Positions 26,301 to 39,921 of a stretch of DNA of 64,000 bases are shown piece after piece. The position numbers and the translations under genes are program-made. This DNA comes from Otis tarda. Its lineage: Eukaryota > Chordata > Aves > Otidiformes > Otididae. How positions within the stretch are numbered: position 1 is the stretch's first letter; each line of letters begins with the position of its first letter. The notes under the pieces are model-generated. The model did no database searches. It was not told where the DNA came from and saw nothing but the letters and a program-made list of their open reading frames with translations. The stretch spans positions 73,400,463 through 73,464,462 of the forward strand of contig CM048554.1 of NCBI GenBank assembly GCA_026413225.1, read 5' to 3'.

Positions 26301-29300
26301 GAATTATTAGTCTCAGCTATAGAAAAATATTTAAAGAAATAGAAGTGTGACCCATTTTCATGCATTTGTTATGTTTTGGAATTCATAAATAAAATAAATA
26401 TTAATCTAAATCAAGACTTTTAAACAGTTGGTTAATTCAATCAAAATACACCCAGAGTTTAATATTTTTTTTTCAGTAAAATCAGTGGTGTTTGAAGATT
26501 TTGAAGATAAATTGCAGAAGTTTTAACTGTGGGTATATTATGTCAAACATTTTAAAGAGTGGAATAATGTAGCAGTTTTAAGAACTGAAGTCTGAGGAAA
26601 ACACAAATTTCTGTGAGCTGCCTAGAACTTTGTGTTGCAGCCTTAAACCCACCATTTTTGACTTCAGAGATATCCTGATTGCAATTAAGATGTCACACAC
26701 ACTGTCATTTTTTCCCCAGATGTTCCAGGCATGTGTTCTGAGGTAAATTGAGCAAATACAGGGTGGTAAAAGATGTGTTATTTAATCTGAAACACTACGT
26801 CTGGTTAAATATGAAATCTGTTTGTGGTTTTACTTAGTAAGGTGGTATAAAAGTTGCAGAAAAGTCACCTGAAAAATTGGACATTCCTGGGGGAGTAAGC
26901 ATTGTCTTTTAAGCAAAGGACCAGATTTTATCAGATTGCTGCATTGATAATTAGGCTAGTGTTCGAAATTCTATACAATTTCAATGACCGCCCTAAACAG
27001 CTGTATGCAGGCATCACAAGTGGATATTAAAGGTTTCACTGCCCATTGTCAAATGTTAATGCAAGTGGGAGAGAATTGTGGGAGAGAATATGCTATTGGT
27101 ATTCCAGAGATGTAAGTGGATGTCGCCAGTGAGAATGTCTGAAAGGTGGAATTCTACGGACCTGATTTTAACTGAAGATACTATGATAGATAATTATTTC
27201 TGATTTTAGACACATGGGTCATCTTTCCAAAGACATCTGTGGTGAACTAATAGAAGCACTGGTTCAAATTCATAAAAATCAAATTTTTTTTTTTCAATAT
27301 CTGTGTTTGTCTAGAACACGGGATAATTTTTCCTCTTAAAATATATTCCATTTAAGAAGTTCCAATATTTGAGAGAGCAGAAATGGTCCTTTATACACTT
27401 TTAAAAGCTTGAATCAATATTTTGAGGACTTTTTTACTTTATTTTTCATATCCATGGTCTGGATATCTAAATAGAAGAGATCTACCTTTAATAGCCAGCA
27501 CAGTAGCTGAAAATTCTCTAATTCTATTTGGAAGTCTCAAAGTCAGATGCATGTTCAGTCTCCTTGAAGTGACATTGATGAGCTTAGACTATTGAAGCCA
27601 AATAAAATCCTTTGGAGTTAAACTTTTCCATAAAATAAAAAATCCACTCTGCAGCACATATCCTTCACTTTACCTAGTTGAGCAGTACTGAATCAAAATT
27701 AATTGTCTTTGAAATGTATACACTTTACATCTTGAAGGCTAATCATTAACACTAGGAGAAATGTCTGCTATATAATGAATAAATTCAAGACAGAATGAAA
27801 GAGTCTCTCTTTTTCATATGCTCTGATTGTAATTTGGTAGTCTAACGTTAATCTATGAAGAGACAGAATTCTTAGCCAAATAACGGAGAAATATTTTTGA
27901 CTCAATTTCTAACTTGCTATGTCATTGTGATAAAGTTGGAGAAACACATTCTATCCCTACTCTGTTGAAAAACCACAACATAAGAAATGTTACTTGCCAG
28001 ATCTCTGTTTTCTTTTGATCTTTCCTTCTAAAACAAGAAAAGTGCCTCTCAAGACAACCCAAGACAACTTTGAAATACTATGTATAGTTGCACTCTACAT
28101 AAGCTACTTTGTGCCCATGCTCTTCTGCAGTGGTGGGGATGCATCTGCCCGAGGTAACTTTCCAGCCCCTGAGCTCCTACACAAAAGACAGGCACCGGCA
28201 CCTGCATGCAGCGATGTGAACTGGAATCCAAAACTGAGACAAGCCCCTATTTCTGTCCCCAAGTTTTAGTGGAAGAGATTGTAATCTAAATATAATAGAC
28301 TCCCCTTTTGAACTTGCATTTCTTGTATTAACAATGTGGGACTCATACTACTAAATATCAGCCTGCAGCTCTCCTGAAGTTTGCTAGCAGTGCATATTAT
28401 TAATCTTCCACACTTGTTTAAACACACTGATCTTTCCTATTGTCTGTTTCCAAGCTTTATCTGGACACCACAAGAGAGGAAGAAACAGTGAACAGTTTGC
28501 AAAGTTGTGATTGAAAACCTTCTGGCCTTGGTAGAAATATGAAAAGCAGGTCAAAAGATCTGTATCAGAGCAGAAACAATCCTGGGACTGCCAAGACCTT
28601 GCTCCAGGAAAAGACCTGCAGCTTGGTCAGCCAAAGGCATATGATAACTGGCCCTGATGAATGGCAATGACAGCCTGCTGCCAACTTCAAGGATGACATA
28701 GCTGGCCAGGAACCAAGCTTTGTGTAATCCCTCACATGTCTGCATCATGCCTGAAGTTTTTATGTTCTCTAGTGTATGGTACACCACTCACAAATGGTAG
28801 AGATGCTGTCCATGGCAGGAATAGTGCTGTACTGTGCATGTGAAGGGACATTGCATGAGCAGTAACTCAGAAGCGAGTAGACAACTTACATGGCAGGGCA
28901 GAGGTTAAACAGAACTTCATATTGACTGAAGTTGATGTGAAAAAAAGTACTAGATTTTTTTGCTAATTCTTGCTAATAGAGAGATCCTTTAAATAAGTGG
29001 TGAAAGTAAGGCTACTGAATGAGTGCAACAGAATGACTGCAGCTGTAGTGCTTGAGCATTTGGGCTGGGAAATGCTGTACACTTACACACACACACAAAA
29101 GAATCCACCACAGAAGGCCTCGCTGACAATCTGCACATCAAGGGTAGAAGATCTTGAGTACATCTGTATGGTTAGGTCTAATCTCAGAGAGCATATAGAA
29201 AAAGGCTCAAGATGACATGCACTGAGGAGCCCAGATACTGCTTTATTCACAGCTGAAGTATGATAATATTCAAAGAAATAATAATATTATGTATCTTCAT

Positions 29301-29786
29301 CATATGAAGTACTGCAGGAAAAGCCCATTGTGAGTGCAGCAGAGAAATAAAGCATAATGTATGTGGTAACTCAGGAGGAGACAGATTAGAGGAAGATAAT
29401 ACTACACAAGTAACTAATGGGTTTTCTATTATGACAATGCAGCAACTTCAGCAGAATAATAATTAGAGATAGATAAGCAGAACAAAACTGGTACAGCAAA
29501 TAAGTGGATGTTTTAAACAAATATTTCACTATGTATGTCAGATTTTCATTCAGAAGCCAATAGACAAAGAAATAAGCAGTTCCTTGAAGTGTGGCATTTT
29601 AGGGCTCAGTGAATATCCATACTGTACAACAAAACCTGTAAATAAAGTCAGCTTTCTTAAAATAGGGATTTTCCCCGCTATGTTCAGTTAGTCAATTATT
29701 TCTTTTAAACCGATTCTTTCATGAATGTATTATTCTTTAAAAAGTCAATAGATTAAGTGTTAACTCTTAGTTTTTTGGCTTTTACT
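26301..29786. other. Unique AT-rich DNA, no gene seen
   Basis: All frames are under 95 codons and featureless. No repeat family or RNA gene is recognised, apart from a short (AC)n run near 29,086-29,097. Confidence 0.6.
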
Positions 29787-29814
29787 GGGGTTTGGTTGGT
29801 TGGTTTGTTTGTTT
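29787..29814. repeat. GGTT/GTTT simple repeat
   Basis: A short degenerate array of GGTT then GTTT units, with G and T only after the first few bases. It lies about 100 bp before the CR1 3' end. Confidence 0.75.
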
Positions 29815-30006
29815 CAATATTGTACTTATTGGTCCATATATAGCTTATATGCTTATTTTGTTGAAATACTCAAAAATACTTACTTAGCTGCAGTTTCTTT
29901 TTCTCTCAGGTTCATAGACACATAGACTCATAGAATGTTTGGGATTGGAAGGGACCTTAAAATCATCTAGTTCCAAGCTCCCTGCCCTGGGCAGGGACAT
30001 CTTCCA

Positions 30007-32700
30007 CTAGACTAGGTTGCTCAAAGCCCCATCCAGCCTGGCTTTGAACACTTCCAGGGATGGGGTATCCACAACTTCTCTGGGCAACCTGTTCCAGTGC
30101 CTCACCACTACCACAGTAAAGAATTTCTTCCTTATAGCTAATCTAATCCTACCCTCTGCCAGTTTAAAGCCATTACTCCTTGTCCTATCAGTACATACTC
30201 TTGTCAAGAGTCCCTCTCCAGCTTCCTTGTAAGCCCCCTTTAGGTACTGGAAGGTTGCTATAAGGTCTCTGCGGAGCCTTCTCTTTCCCAGGCTGAACAG
30301 CCCCAGCTCTCTCAGCCTGTCCTCATTGGAGAGGTTCTCCAGCCCTCTTACCATCTTCATGGCCCTCCTCTGGACCCTCTCCAACTGGTCCATGTCCTTC
30401 TTATGCTGGGGGCTCCAGATCTGGAGATGGGGTCTCACTAGAGCAGAGTAGAGGGGGAGAATCACCTCCCTTGACCTGCTGACCAAAATTCTTTTGACAC
30501 AGACCAGGATGTGGTTGGCTTTCTGGGCTGCAAGCACACATTCCTGGCTCATTTTGAGCTTCTTGTCCACCAACACCAACATGAAGCCCTTTTCCTCAGG
30601 GCTGCTCTCAATCCATTCTCTGACCAGCCTGTATTTATGCTTGGGATTGCCATGACCCAGGTGTAGGACCTTGCACTTGGCCTTGTTGAACTTCATGAGA
30701 TCTGCACGGGCCTAACTCTCAAGCCTGCCAAGGTCCCTCTGGATGGCATCCTTTCCACCCACTGTGTCAACTGCCCCACACAGCTTGGTGTCATTGGCAA
30801 TCTTGTCGGGGATGCACTCTATCCCACTGTCCATGTCGCTGATAAAGATGTTAAACAAAGCCAGTCCCAATATGGACCCCGAGGAATGCCACTCATCACT
30901 GGTCTCCACTTGGACATTGAGCTGTTGACCATAACTCTTTGAGTGCAACCATCCAGTCAGTTCCTTAACCACTGAGTGGTCCATCCATCAAACCCACATC
31001 TCTCCAGTTTAGAGACAAGGATGTCGTGCAGGACAGCATCAAATGCTTTGCATAAGTCCAGGTAGATGACATCAGTGGCTCTTCCTTTATCTACTAGTGT
31101 TGTCACCCCATTGTAGGAGGCCACTAAATTTGTTAGGCATGATTTGCCCTTAGTGAAGCCATGCTGCCTGTCACCAATCACTTCCTTATTTTCTATGTGT
31201 CTTAGTGTAGATTCTAGGAGGATCTGCTCCATGATCTTGCCAGGCACAGAGGTGAGACTGACTGGCCTGTAGTTCCCTGGGTCTTCCTTGTTTCCCTTTT
31301 TAAAAATGGGGGCTATGTTTCCCCTTTTCCTGTCGGCAGGAACCTTACCAGACTGCCTCGACTTCTCAAACATGATGAATAGTGGCTTAGCGACTCCATC
31401 CACCAGTTCCCTTAGGACCCATGGATGCATTTCATCGGTCCCACGGACTTGTGCAACTTCAGATTCCTTAGACGGTCTTGAACTTGCTCTTCTCCTGCAG
31501 TGGGCAGTTCTTCATTCTCCTAGTCCCTGCTTTTGCCTTTTGCGACTTGGGTGGTGTGACTAAAGCACTTGCTGGTGAAGACTGAGGCAAAAAGTCATTT
31601 AGTACCTCAACCTTCTCCATGTCGCAGGTAACCAGGTCCTATTGCATTCTGGAGAGGGCCCACATTTTGCTTAGTCTTCCTTTTATCACTGATGTACCTA
31701 CAGAAGCTTTTCTTGTTGCCCTTGATGTTTCTGGTCAGATTTAATTCTATTAGGGCTTTGGCTTTCCTAACCTGATACATGGCTGCTTGGTTGATCTCTC
31801 TGTATTCCTTCCAGGCCACCTATCCTTGCTTCTGCTGTCTGTAGGCTTCCTTTTTTTTTTGTTTGAGTTTGTCCAGGAGCTCCTTGATCATCCATGTAGG
31901 CCTCCTGTCATTTTTGCCTGACTTCCTCTTTGTTGCGATATATTGCTCCTGAGCTTGGGAGGAGGTGATCCTTGAACATTAACCAGCTTTCTTGGGCTCC
32001 TCTTCCCTCCAGGGCTTTATCCCATGGTACTCTACCAAGTAGATCCCTGAAGAGGCCAAAGTCTCCATTCTTGAATGTAGGGAGCTTGCTGTGCACCCTC
32101 CTCGCTGCCCTGAGGATCTTGAACTTCACCATCTCATGGTCACTGCAGCCAAGGCTGCCCTTGAGCTCCACATTCCCCACCAGCCCCTCCTTGTTGATGA
32201 GAATGAGGTCCAGCATAGCACCTCTCCTCGTTGGCTCCTCTGTCACTTGGAGAAGGAAGGTGTCATCAGTGCATTCCAGGAACCTCCTGGATTGTTTATG
32301 CCCTGCTGTGTTGTCCCTCCAACAGATACCAGGGAGGCTGAAGTCCCTCATGATGACCAGGGCTTGCAACCACGAGGCTGCTCCTATCTGTCTCATCTGC
32401 TTGGTGTTCCTGGTCGAGTGGCCTGTAGCAGACTCCTACTATAATGTCACTTGTCCCTACCCTCCCTTTAATCCTGACCCAAAGCTCTCAGTTGACTCAT
32501 CATTCATCCCTAGGCAGAGCTCCATGGACTCCAGCTGGCTCTTGACACAGAAGGCGACACCCCTGTCCTTCCCTTGGAAAGGAAGGACACCCCTGTACAC
32601 CCTTTCCTTCCCTCCCCTTGTCTCCCCTGCCTGTCCTTCCTAAAAAGCCTTTATCCCTCAATTCCAACACTCCAGTTCTAGAAGCCATCTCACTTACATC
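30007..32700 (-). pseudogene. CR1 ORF2 (endonuclease-reverse transcriptase), broken
   Basis: The intact protein nicks target DNA and copies the element's RNA. Remains, in protein order: endonuclease pieces at about 32,390-32,690 and 31,908-32,396 (MRDFSLPGICWRD; the SDHEM catalytic histidine segment near 32,140), linker at 31,607-31,819 ([19 protein letters not shown]), then reverse transcriptase at 30,957-31,430 ([28 protein letters not shown] with the first catalytic Asp kept). Next come 30,712-30,984 ([14 protein letters not shown]) and the C-terminal tail at 30,007-30,696, ending [11 protein letters not shown] and a stop at what looks like the natural end. Lesions seen: TGA at 30,957-30,959 where family members have Trp; a one-base loss near 30,896; TAG at 30,712-30,714, also at a Trp position; Asn for the first Asp of the ADD catalytic motif (codon 30,793-30,795); and further frame breaks in the endonuclease. 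It is certainly inactive. Confidence 0.9.
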
Positions 32701-32949
32701 TCCGTGATGCCAATAAGATCATACTCCTGCACATGTGCACGTGTCTCTAATTCCTCTTGTTTATTCCTTATCCTATGTACATTTGCATAGACGCATTTAA
32801 GTTGCGCCACCAATTAAGACAATTTGCTGCCTGGAGTGGCTGGAATTCCTTTGTGCTGCTCTTCAGGTGCTCTGCTGCTGACCTGTGATCCTTCTCCAGG
32901 GTCTGGGCATCTGTTTCTGGCACTGTCATCAAACTGGTAGGAGTGAGGT

Positions 32950-33480
32950 CCCCTTCCCTAGCAACTTTACTTTAAAGCTCTCTTCACCAGCCTGGCAAGT
33001 CTGTGGCCGAAGATGCTCTTCCCCTTCTCTGACAGATGAATCCCATCCGCTCCCAGCAGACCAGGTTTATCAAAGTGAGTTCCGCAATCTAAGTAGGCGA
33101 ACCCCTAGCTGTGGCACCAGTCCTGTAACCATTTGTTGATTCACCAAATTCAACTGGCCATTTCAAACCCCTTTCCTTTGACTGGGAGGATTGATGAAAA
33201 AACTACCTGCAATCCAGAGTCCCTTACCACCACTCTGAGGGCTCTATAACCATTCCTCAGGCTGCTCCTGGCTGTATCACTGGTGCCCACATGAAATAAC
33301 AGCAGTGGATAACAGCCAGTGGACACTATATGAGACTTTGCAGTCTCTCAGTGACATCCCTGATTCGAGCCCCCGGTAAGCAGCATACATCTCTAAAGAG
33401 TGCATCAGATGGGTGAACAGGTGCCTCCATACCTCTCAGAAGAGAGTCGCCTACTACTATCAGCTGTCATTTTTTCTTAG
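32950..33480 (-). pseudogene. CR1 ORF1 SGNH/GDSL esterase-like domain, broken
   Basis: CR1 ORF1 proteins carry a domain related to SGNH-fold lipases/esterases, believed to help ribonucleoprotein formation or membrane contact. Three blocks are readable on the minus strand, in the right order: VVGDSLLRG (GDS codons at 33,443-33,451, holding the nucleophile Ser), HVGTSDT (33,273-33,290, the family's GTND block with Ser for Asn) and GADGIHLS (about 33,027-33,055, with the Asp-His pair). GDS and GTSD lie in different frames, and an in-frame TAG follows the SLI segment near 33,328-33,330, so there is at least one frameshift plus a stop between them. The identification rests on motif order and on lying just upstream of ORF2. 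The N-terminal part of ORF1 is absent. Confidence 0.75.
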
Positions 33481-33598
33481 TTGTGCTGGTTGTTATACAG
33501 GGAGCAGGTCCGGCTGCCTTACTCAGGTCCAGCATCTCTCCTGACATGATGGGTCTTTCCTCTTCACTCTGCAGAGCAGAGAAGTGGTTCAGATATTA

Positions 33599-36500
33599 AA
33601 TTAAAAAAACCCCATTAAACAAAATTATATTTCTTTTATATGGCCAATGTAGGTGGATGGCAGGCCAGCATGAACTTGATGATATAATTATAAATAGAAT
33701 ACTTTTTTTTTTTTCCAAAAGGGATAGATTCTGCTTTGTTACTTTTATTGAATAGGACTTCACTCAGTGAGTCATCCCAGTTAATCAATGACATTATGCT
33801 CACAAAATAGTATTAATCAGCATGAGTAACTGGATCATGACATGGCCTACACTTGACAGCATTTACAGTGAAACACAAAGGTAACTAAACGGTTATTCTT
33901 ATAAATGTCAGATTGTGCTAGCCAGTCTCATGTCATGACAGCTTCTAATTGTATTACTCTGTGAATTCATTTTGATTATCTGCTTAAAGCAGTAGCAATT
34001 AGTATGTTTATTTGTATGCTATGCTATCAGCTATGCAAAAAGATTTCTAAGTATTTCACAGTAACTTAGAATTTGCAATTGTTATTTTCTGAAACAATTA
34101 TTCAAACTAAAACTGCTAGTAGTCGTGGCTTGCTTTTTCATTCCACAGTACTCCTCAGCTTTGGGGGAATGAGATTTCTAGAGATGCTAAAGATTCTAGT
34201 AGACCCTTCAAAATCCTTCCTTCTTCAATTAAAGAAGAGATTGTCCATTCAAGAGCGTCAACTCTCTCATAAAATATGAAAAGGCAGTTGAACGACATAT
34301 TTATGTATATCAAATGAACAGTGCACCCAATTAATCTACCAGGGTACTAAATCGTGGCCTTGTGGGTTATTGCTCTTAGGGAGCTGTGGCTGTGGTCACA
34401 CACGTGCTCCATTGCAACTCAGGCAATTTAAGAGGCTAACATTCCCTTTCCACCTACAAGGGTTTAACATTGACTCCCTGCTAGAGGTTACCTTCCCCTC
34501 AGCTATTCCAGAATAACTGTCCATGTAATTATGCCATAAATCCAACCCCATCAAAATAATGTGGGTTAGGAAGCAGTATTATTGTAAGTGTGTAAGGTAG
34601 CTGTGATTACTCTGACAGAACTAGGTTAGGCGCTACTCGTGCAGTTTTGTTGACGAATCTGAGGCCTGGGTAATCATGGGCAGGCAACAGGCAATCGTTT
34701 GCTCCAATTTAAATATAACCAGAACAGAATTTCAAATGATGGCTTTTTTTTTCCTTTTTTTTTTTTGTTATTTTAAAACTGCAAGTAAAATACTTACTTC
34801 AGAAGGTTGTTGTTAAGGTTTAACTAGTATCCACAAAATGACTTGAGAATTTCAAATGAAGTTATAAAAAGTTACAAGGAAAACACTAATGCCAAACAGC
34901 TGTGAGTCAGACCAGTGAGAGCCTGCTCATGCAGAAGCACAATAACCAGCCCTACAGATCAGGAGAAATATTGACAAGGGTTTGAGAGAACAACATCAAA
35001 GTGTCAGGGCTTTGCACAGCCCAGCTAGGACATGGTAAGTCAGAAATTAAAGACATTTTATTCATCATAACTGTTATCAAATGCAATAATAATTCATAAG
35101 CTCAAAAACCTTGACATTATATGGCTTTTAGTCTGGCTCCCAGGAAATCCAGGCTCACGCAATCAAGGCTTTGATCATTATCTGTACTTATATAGATCTT
35201 TCTTTCCTCCCTTAACTTTGAGATGTCTTTCCTAATGTCAGGCAGGAGTAGAGATCTCTGAGGAAATTAAATATTGCATGAAAAGAACTAGCCAGGTAAA
35301 GGAGAGCAACCCTGTATATGTATGACTAAGAGGCTTCTCGGTTCACCCAATCTGAGAAATTACCACGGCCCTATCAAATTTACAGAACTAATCAGAGAAC
35401 CAGCAGCTTGCAAATAATCCTCAAGAGATGAACTGAGGACATGATGAGAGCCAGAAGTACACACATTGTTTGCCACCAGACATTTCGCACTGCAGCAATG
35501 AGTTACAAATGTTCCAGCTGCAGGAAAAGATTCGGCTGGGTTTGCAGAAAAGCATACCCCACTTCGTTGTTTCTCCTTTTCATTTTGATACCAGAAACAA
35601 ATTATTATGTTGGGTGTGAGATCTGAAAGTGTGGCACCTACAGATTAAGGCTCTTTCTTCCTAGACCATCTTTTTGGTGTTCTGCCCAGCTGTGTGGTAC
35701 ATTACTCTTCTGCTCTGCTTTACAAACTCACTGAAGTGTTTGCTGAAGAGGAGCCACTGGGGATAATACCTTCTCTCCACCTCTGAGAGGAGTGACTGAC
35801 ACAGACATATTAATAGGTCTGTAGCAGTCTTCTGCAGGTATCTTCATTTCACCAGGCTTGAGTGACTTCTGCAGACTAAGAGTAGCAGATGAATCAGAGG
35901 AGCAGCAACCTGCAATTTATCTGCAAGTGTTGAAGTAGCCGGTAGCATTCCTGGAAAGTCAAGCCAAGGCATGGGGAGACCCAGCTGGAGGGCTGGAGTT
36001 TTTCCTCCAGAAAATTGTCATATGATTCTTTTCTTTAATGTGTTGGGTTTTTTCTTTTTTCTTTTTTCTTTTTTTTCTGTTTAGGAGAGTACTTATGTGT
36101 GTCTTATTTTTATGTAATTTTTATGACATTTTGCTGTATAAATGAAATATGAAAGGACAGAAGAAATATCACAGCTATCTTTAGATGAGATTGGATCTCT
36201 AAGTGTTATGTTAGTTTAGGAGGCTGGGGAGAGGGAAATTAATATTCTTTCTTTACAGCTTTTGTCTAATTTCACTACTTTGCAGAATCTATTAATGAAA
36301 AAAATAGCAGCATGTATTTGCTTCCCTAGAAAACAATTTTCTTCTTTGTTTAATCAAACTGTGATTTTTGTTTCAGGAAACAATTGTTGGCTTTCCAAAC
36401 AATTGAGACATATGCTATTATGTAGATGTCCAAAAGAGAAACAATCTGTAAATCCGCTTACCTCCCTTTTCCTTTCAAACACAATACTGAATCATGTTTA

Positions 36501-39500
36501 TACACCTTGATAGTACAAAGTATTAACACAGGCTATTTTTATTAAGAAGTTGTGAAAAACTGTGTGGGATTTCTTTGGCAACGTTGCTTAGTTCAAATGT
36601 GGATACCCTGATGGAAACAGTGCTAACTCTGCGGAAAATTGCAGGAACACTGACAAATGAAACTTGTCACAATGCCCAAGAATTAGCACTTGTTAACAGT
36701 GAAAGTACATGATGTCTATCACTGCATTCAACAACAAGGCTTACGAATTAATAGATTAATCTTTGCTCATTTTAAAGGATTATTAAGGGCTTAATGAAAT
36801 TGTCAGAACAGTGGGATACCCAGACTAGCAGAGCCAATGATATTTCACACCCTGTGTTGAAGGAACTATTATAAACAGTATTTAAAAGATATTTTGGTTA
36901 TAGACAATTATTGGCACGGTTGTTTGGGCTTTTCTAATTGAAGATTATATCACACAGCTTCTTGCTTTGGATGACTTTGTCTCAGGGCTACAGCTAGGAA
37001 GTGGGATGCCTCATGCTTCAGCATGCTGACTTCTGGACATTAAATACATGAAATCTTTCTCAGTCAGGAACAAAGAGTAAAAACACTCTCAGTGATCTGG
37101 AGTGAAATAAAGGCTCACACATTTTCAGCAGGATGCTGTAACTGCCTGTGCTGTGTCTGAGGGGGATCTAAACCCCCTGGTCAGGACCTCACCTCACTCT
37201 GGGCACAAGGGAGAGCCCAGCACTGTTTGCCTCCCCAACAGCTAATGTATTAAGGTGCAGGTTACCTTACGTTGGCTCTAGGTTAACAACAGACTAAGTT
37301 GGTAGTTTTAAAGAGGGATCCAACAAGGAAGACAGGAGTGTTTGAAATCCTGTGCCCTTCTACGATTTTGGAGCTCTAAACAAAGCTATGAAAAGACATC
37401 TTACCCCTCAGGAATTGGGGTTCAAAACCCATTAAAAAAAAAAAATACAACTTCTTTACTAAAACAGAGGAGACCTGAATCTTGTTTTAGAATGGCAGTG
37501 TAGGAGAAGCGATGTCCCCCTTAATATAGCACACATCTATGAGATGAAAGAGCCCAAAGAGATTTAGTTCACATCTCCCACCCATTAGAAGCCAGTCTTG
37601 GTGCTAATCTTCATTGGGCGAGGTGTTCTTCTCCTTTCCTGTTGATTCTGGCAGTAAAACCTCACAAGTGAGAGACAGTGAGCATCACTCTCACATATTA
37701 GCGTGTTCAGTAATGTGTCTGGGAGTGGTGAAGGAAGGGAAGAGGATGGTTCTGCTGCCACCTCCTCTAGTGTTTTAAACAGAGGCTATCTAATACAAAG
37801 ACAAGGCAATGGCCTGTTGGTCTGAGAATTGCCAAGAGATCGTCTGGGAGTAAGCCCTTTTTCCAATAATATTTCTGTTTTCTGAATATGGATGAATATT
37901 AGTTGTGTATATGGATGAATATCTTTTCCTTTCCAACTGCCATCTTTTTTTTTTCCCTGGAGGGCATTTTGCAGCAGCTTTAGGAGTTTCTAGACTGTTC
38001 CCTAATATCTTCAGCATGGCACAAAATAATGTGTGTTCTTCTTGCACTGCAGTGGATGGGTTTACTCATCTGGAAAACATCTGTCTCTTTGTGTAGAACA
38101 ACTCTTTTATCTGTTACTGAATATCTTCCTCTATATATCTGGTGGAGGAACTTGAAAGGATCTCTGTGGGAATGGCAATTAATTTTAAAACTGCAAAACT
38201 ACCTAAATTCATGTCAACTGCATGCTTGACATCATCCTGAAGGTAAATTTACTTTTATTTCATTAAGATTCTTGTTTGTTTGATACATATACAACTTGGA
38301 ATATGTAAATAGTAGCATGCTAAAATGGTTAGTAAAATCCCAGTTTTTTGAAATATACAGCAGAAGGAAACAAAGGAGAATTCAAATAAGATAAACCATG
38401 TTTAGGACAGTAACTGACTGTTTGGAATTATCTTGCACAAAGCGACAAGTCCTAACAGCAGTTCTTGCAAAAGACAGGTACTTTTAATGATCTTTACTGT
38501 AAAGTGTCATTTTCCATGAACATCTGTCTATTTCAAAATTACTCAGAAGCAGGGATGTGTGAAGATATTTCTCTTATATACAGACTTCCACACTCTCACA
38601 CTAGACTAGTAAGGTCTTAGAGCACCTTAATGAAGCATTTTGTTAAAACTGAGGTAAAAGAAAAGAAAAATAAAATAATACGAATATTTCAGTACCTAAA
38701 CAAGGACAATATGACTTGTCAGGTTAAGTTTGGGGAAGATGGCTCTTAAATAACCAGTGTAGGAGGCATTTAGAAACTAATTGTAGAGGAGTTCTGTGTT
38801 GAATTACATTTATCAACTTACTTGCCACCGTCCTTTATTCCTTATAAGAATTGCGCCCTTCTATCACACCTGTTGTGTGGAATATATATTCCAAGATGAA
38901 TACATGCAGCTGTATGAGTGTTTGTGTGCACATACAGAAGTCTATAAAAAAAATCTAAAAGCAAAAAGATACATTTGGGATTCAAGATGGAAAAAAAAGT
39001 GGAGCATTTATATAAAAGGAGCATGAAAATTAGCATTAACAGTAAAAACATTGCAACAAATCTTATGTAGAATTTTTATCCCTATCTCTATTAAGAATTC
39101 AGAATGAGTACTGAAAGACAGCATAATGGTCTTATAAACTATGTAAGATTACAGAACAAGAAAAAGAGTTGGACAGATTTTCTTGCTCAATAGATACATT
39201 TTGTGGACAGAATATTGTATTTTATACACCTACATGGTGTTTGGCCATGAGTATACACCTCACTACAAAAGACAAGTATTGCAGAAGTTCATGTTTACCA
39301 ATTTACAATTTTATACAAAATTGTACAGAATGTGTTACTTAGCATTCATAAAGAAGTTGCTTAACACTTTCCCACATGGCTCATTATTATTTAGAACATG
39401 TTGCAGTCAGACATAACAACTGTAGGGACGAGACAGAGTCACTGACAGGTACATGAAGTAAAATATTTTTGGCAGACTTTATCAAGCCTGTGTTACAGCT

Positions 39501-39785
39501 TCACAGCAGCTGATGAGATCGCAATGTGCTAACGCCTGTACCAACCAATGATTTCCCATCTCACTTCCCTCCTCCTAGCACCTGACCTACTTTACTTTAC
39601 TTTACCCTGATGGGCTGTATAAAGCACCTGAAATCCTTCAAACTATGGAGATCTGGTAATGGTCCAGATACAAATCTTCAGTTATTACTGTCCATCACTT
39701 ATACACTAGAAACATCCCAGTGGCCATTCACAGGCATAAATTACCATTCTGCGTCAGGCAACAGTTTTAGTCCCAGCAGCACTGT
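33599..39785. other. Unique AT-rich DNA, no gene seen
   Basis: There are T- and A-runs (33,703-33,715; 34,744-34,768; 36,049-36,079; 37,434-37,445) and short frames of at most 85 codons. A short (ACTTT)n-like run lies near 39,588-39,605. The stretch at 36,540-36,980 is sequence-complex, free of repeats and rich in TAAT/ATTA cores; it is treated as a possible conserved regulatory element. No exon is supported. Confidence 0.55.
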
Positions 39786-39790
39786 ACTGC
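39786..39790. repeat. 5-bp target-site duplication (left), actgc
   Basis: Identical to 41,159-41,163, fixing the ends of the LTR between. Confidence 0.92.
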
Positions 39791-39921
39791 TGTCGTGGTT
39801 TTGTTAGTGAGGGGGGGCCTAAGGTGGTAGCTTCTGTAGGAAACTGCTAGAAGTTGCTCCCCTTTGTTCAGTGGACTCAGCCAGGCCTAGGGCGGACCTG
39901 CTGCTGGCCAAGGCCGAGCCG

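Larger units (their letters stand above)
29911..33598 (-). mobile_element. Long CR1 LINE, minus strand, with remains of ORF1 and ORF2
   Basis: At about 3.7 kb this is the longest CR1 in the window. Its 3' end is at the low-coordinate side ('catagactcatagaatg' near 29,917, then 'ggaagggaccttaaaatcat'). Going up in coordinate, the minus strand reads backwards through the ORF2 tail, reverse transcriptase, linker, endonuclease and then the ORF1 esterase-like domain. It stops near 33,598, after a segment coding around the ORF1 start of the domain. A full CR1 is about 4.5 kb, so only the 5' UTR and the start of ORF1 are missing. Both proteins are broken by stops and frameshifts, so the element cannot move by itself. 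No target duplication is visible, as is usual for CR1. Confidence 0.93.

Noticed and set aside
31972-32643. 223-codon plus-strand open frame
   Set aside because: It is the antisense shadow of the CR1 ORF2 endonuclease region.
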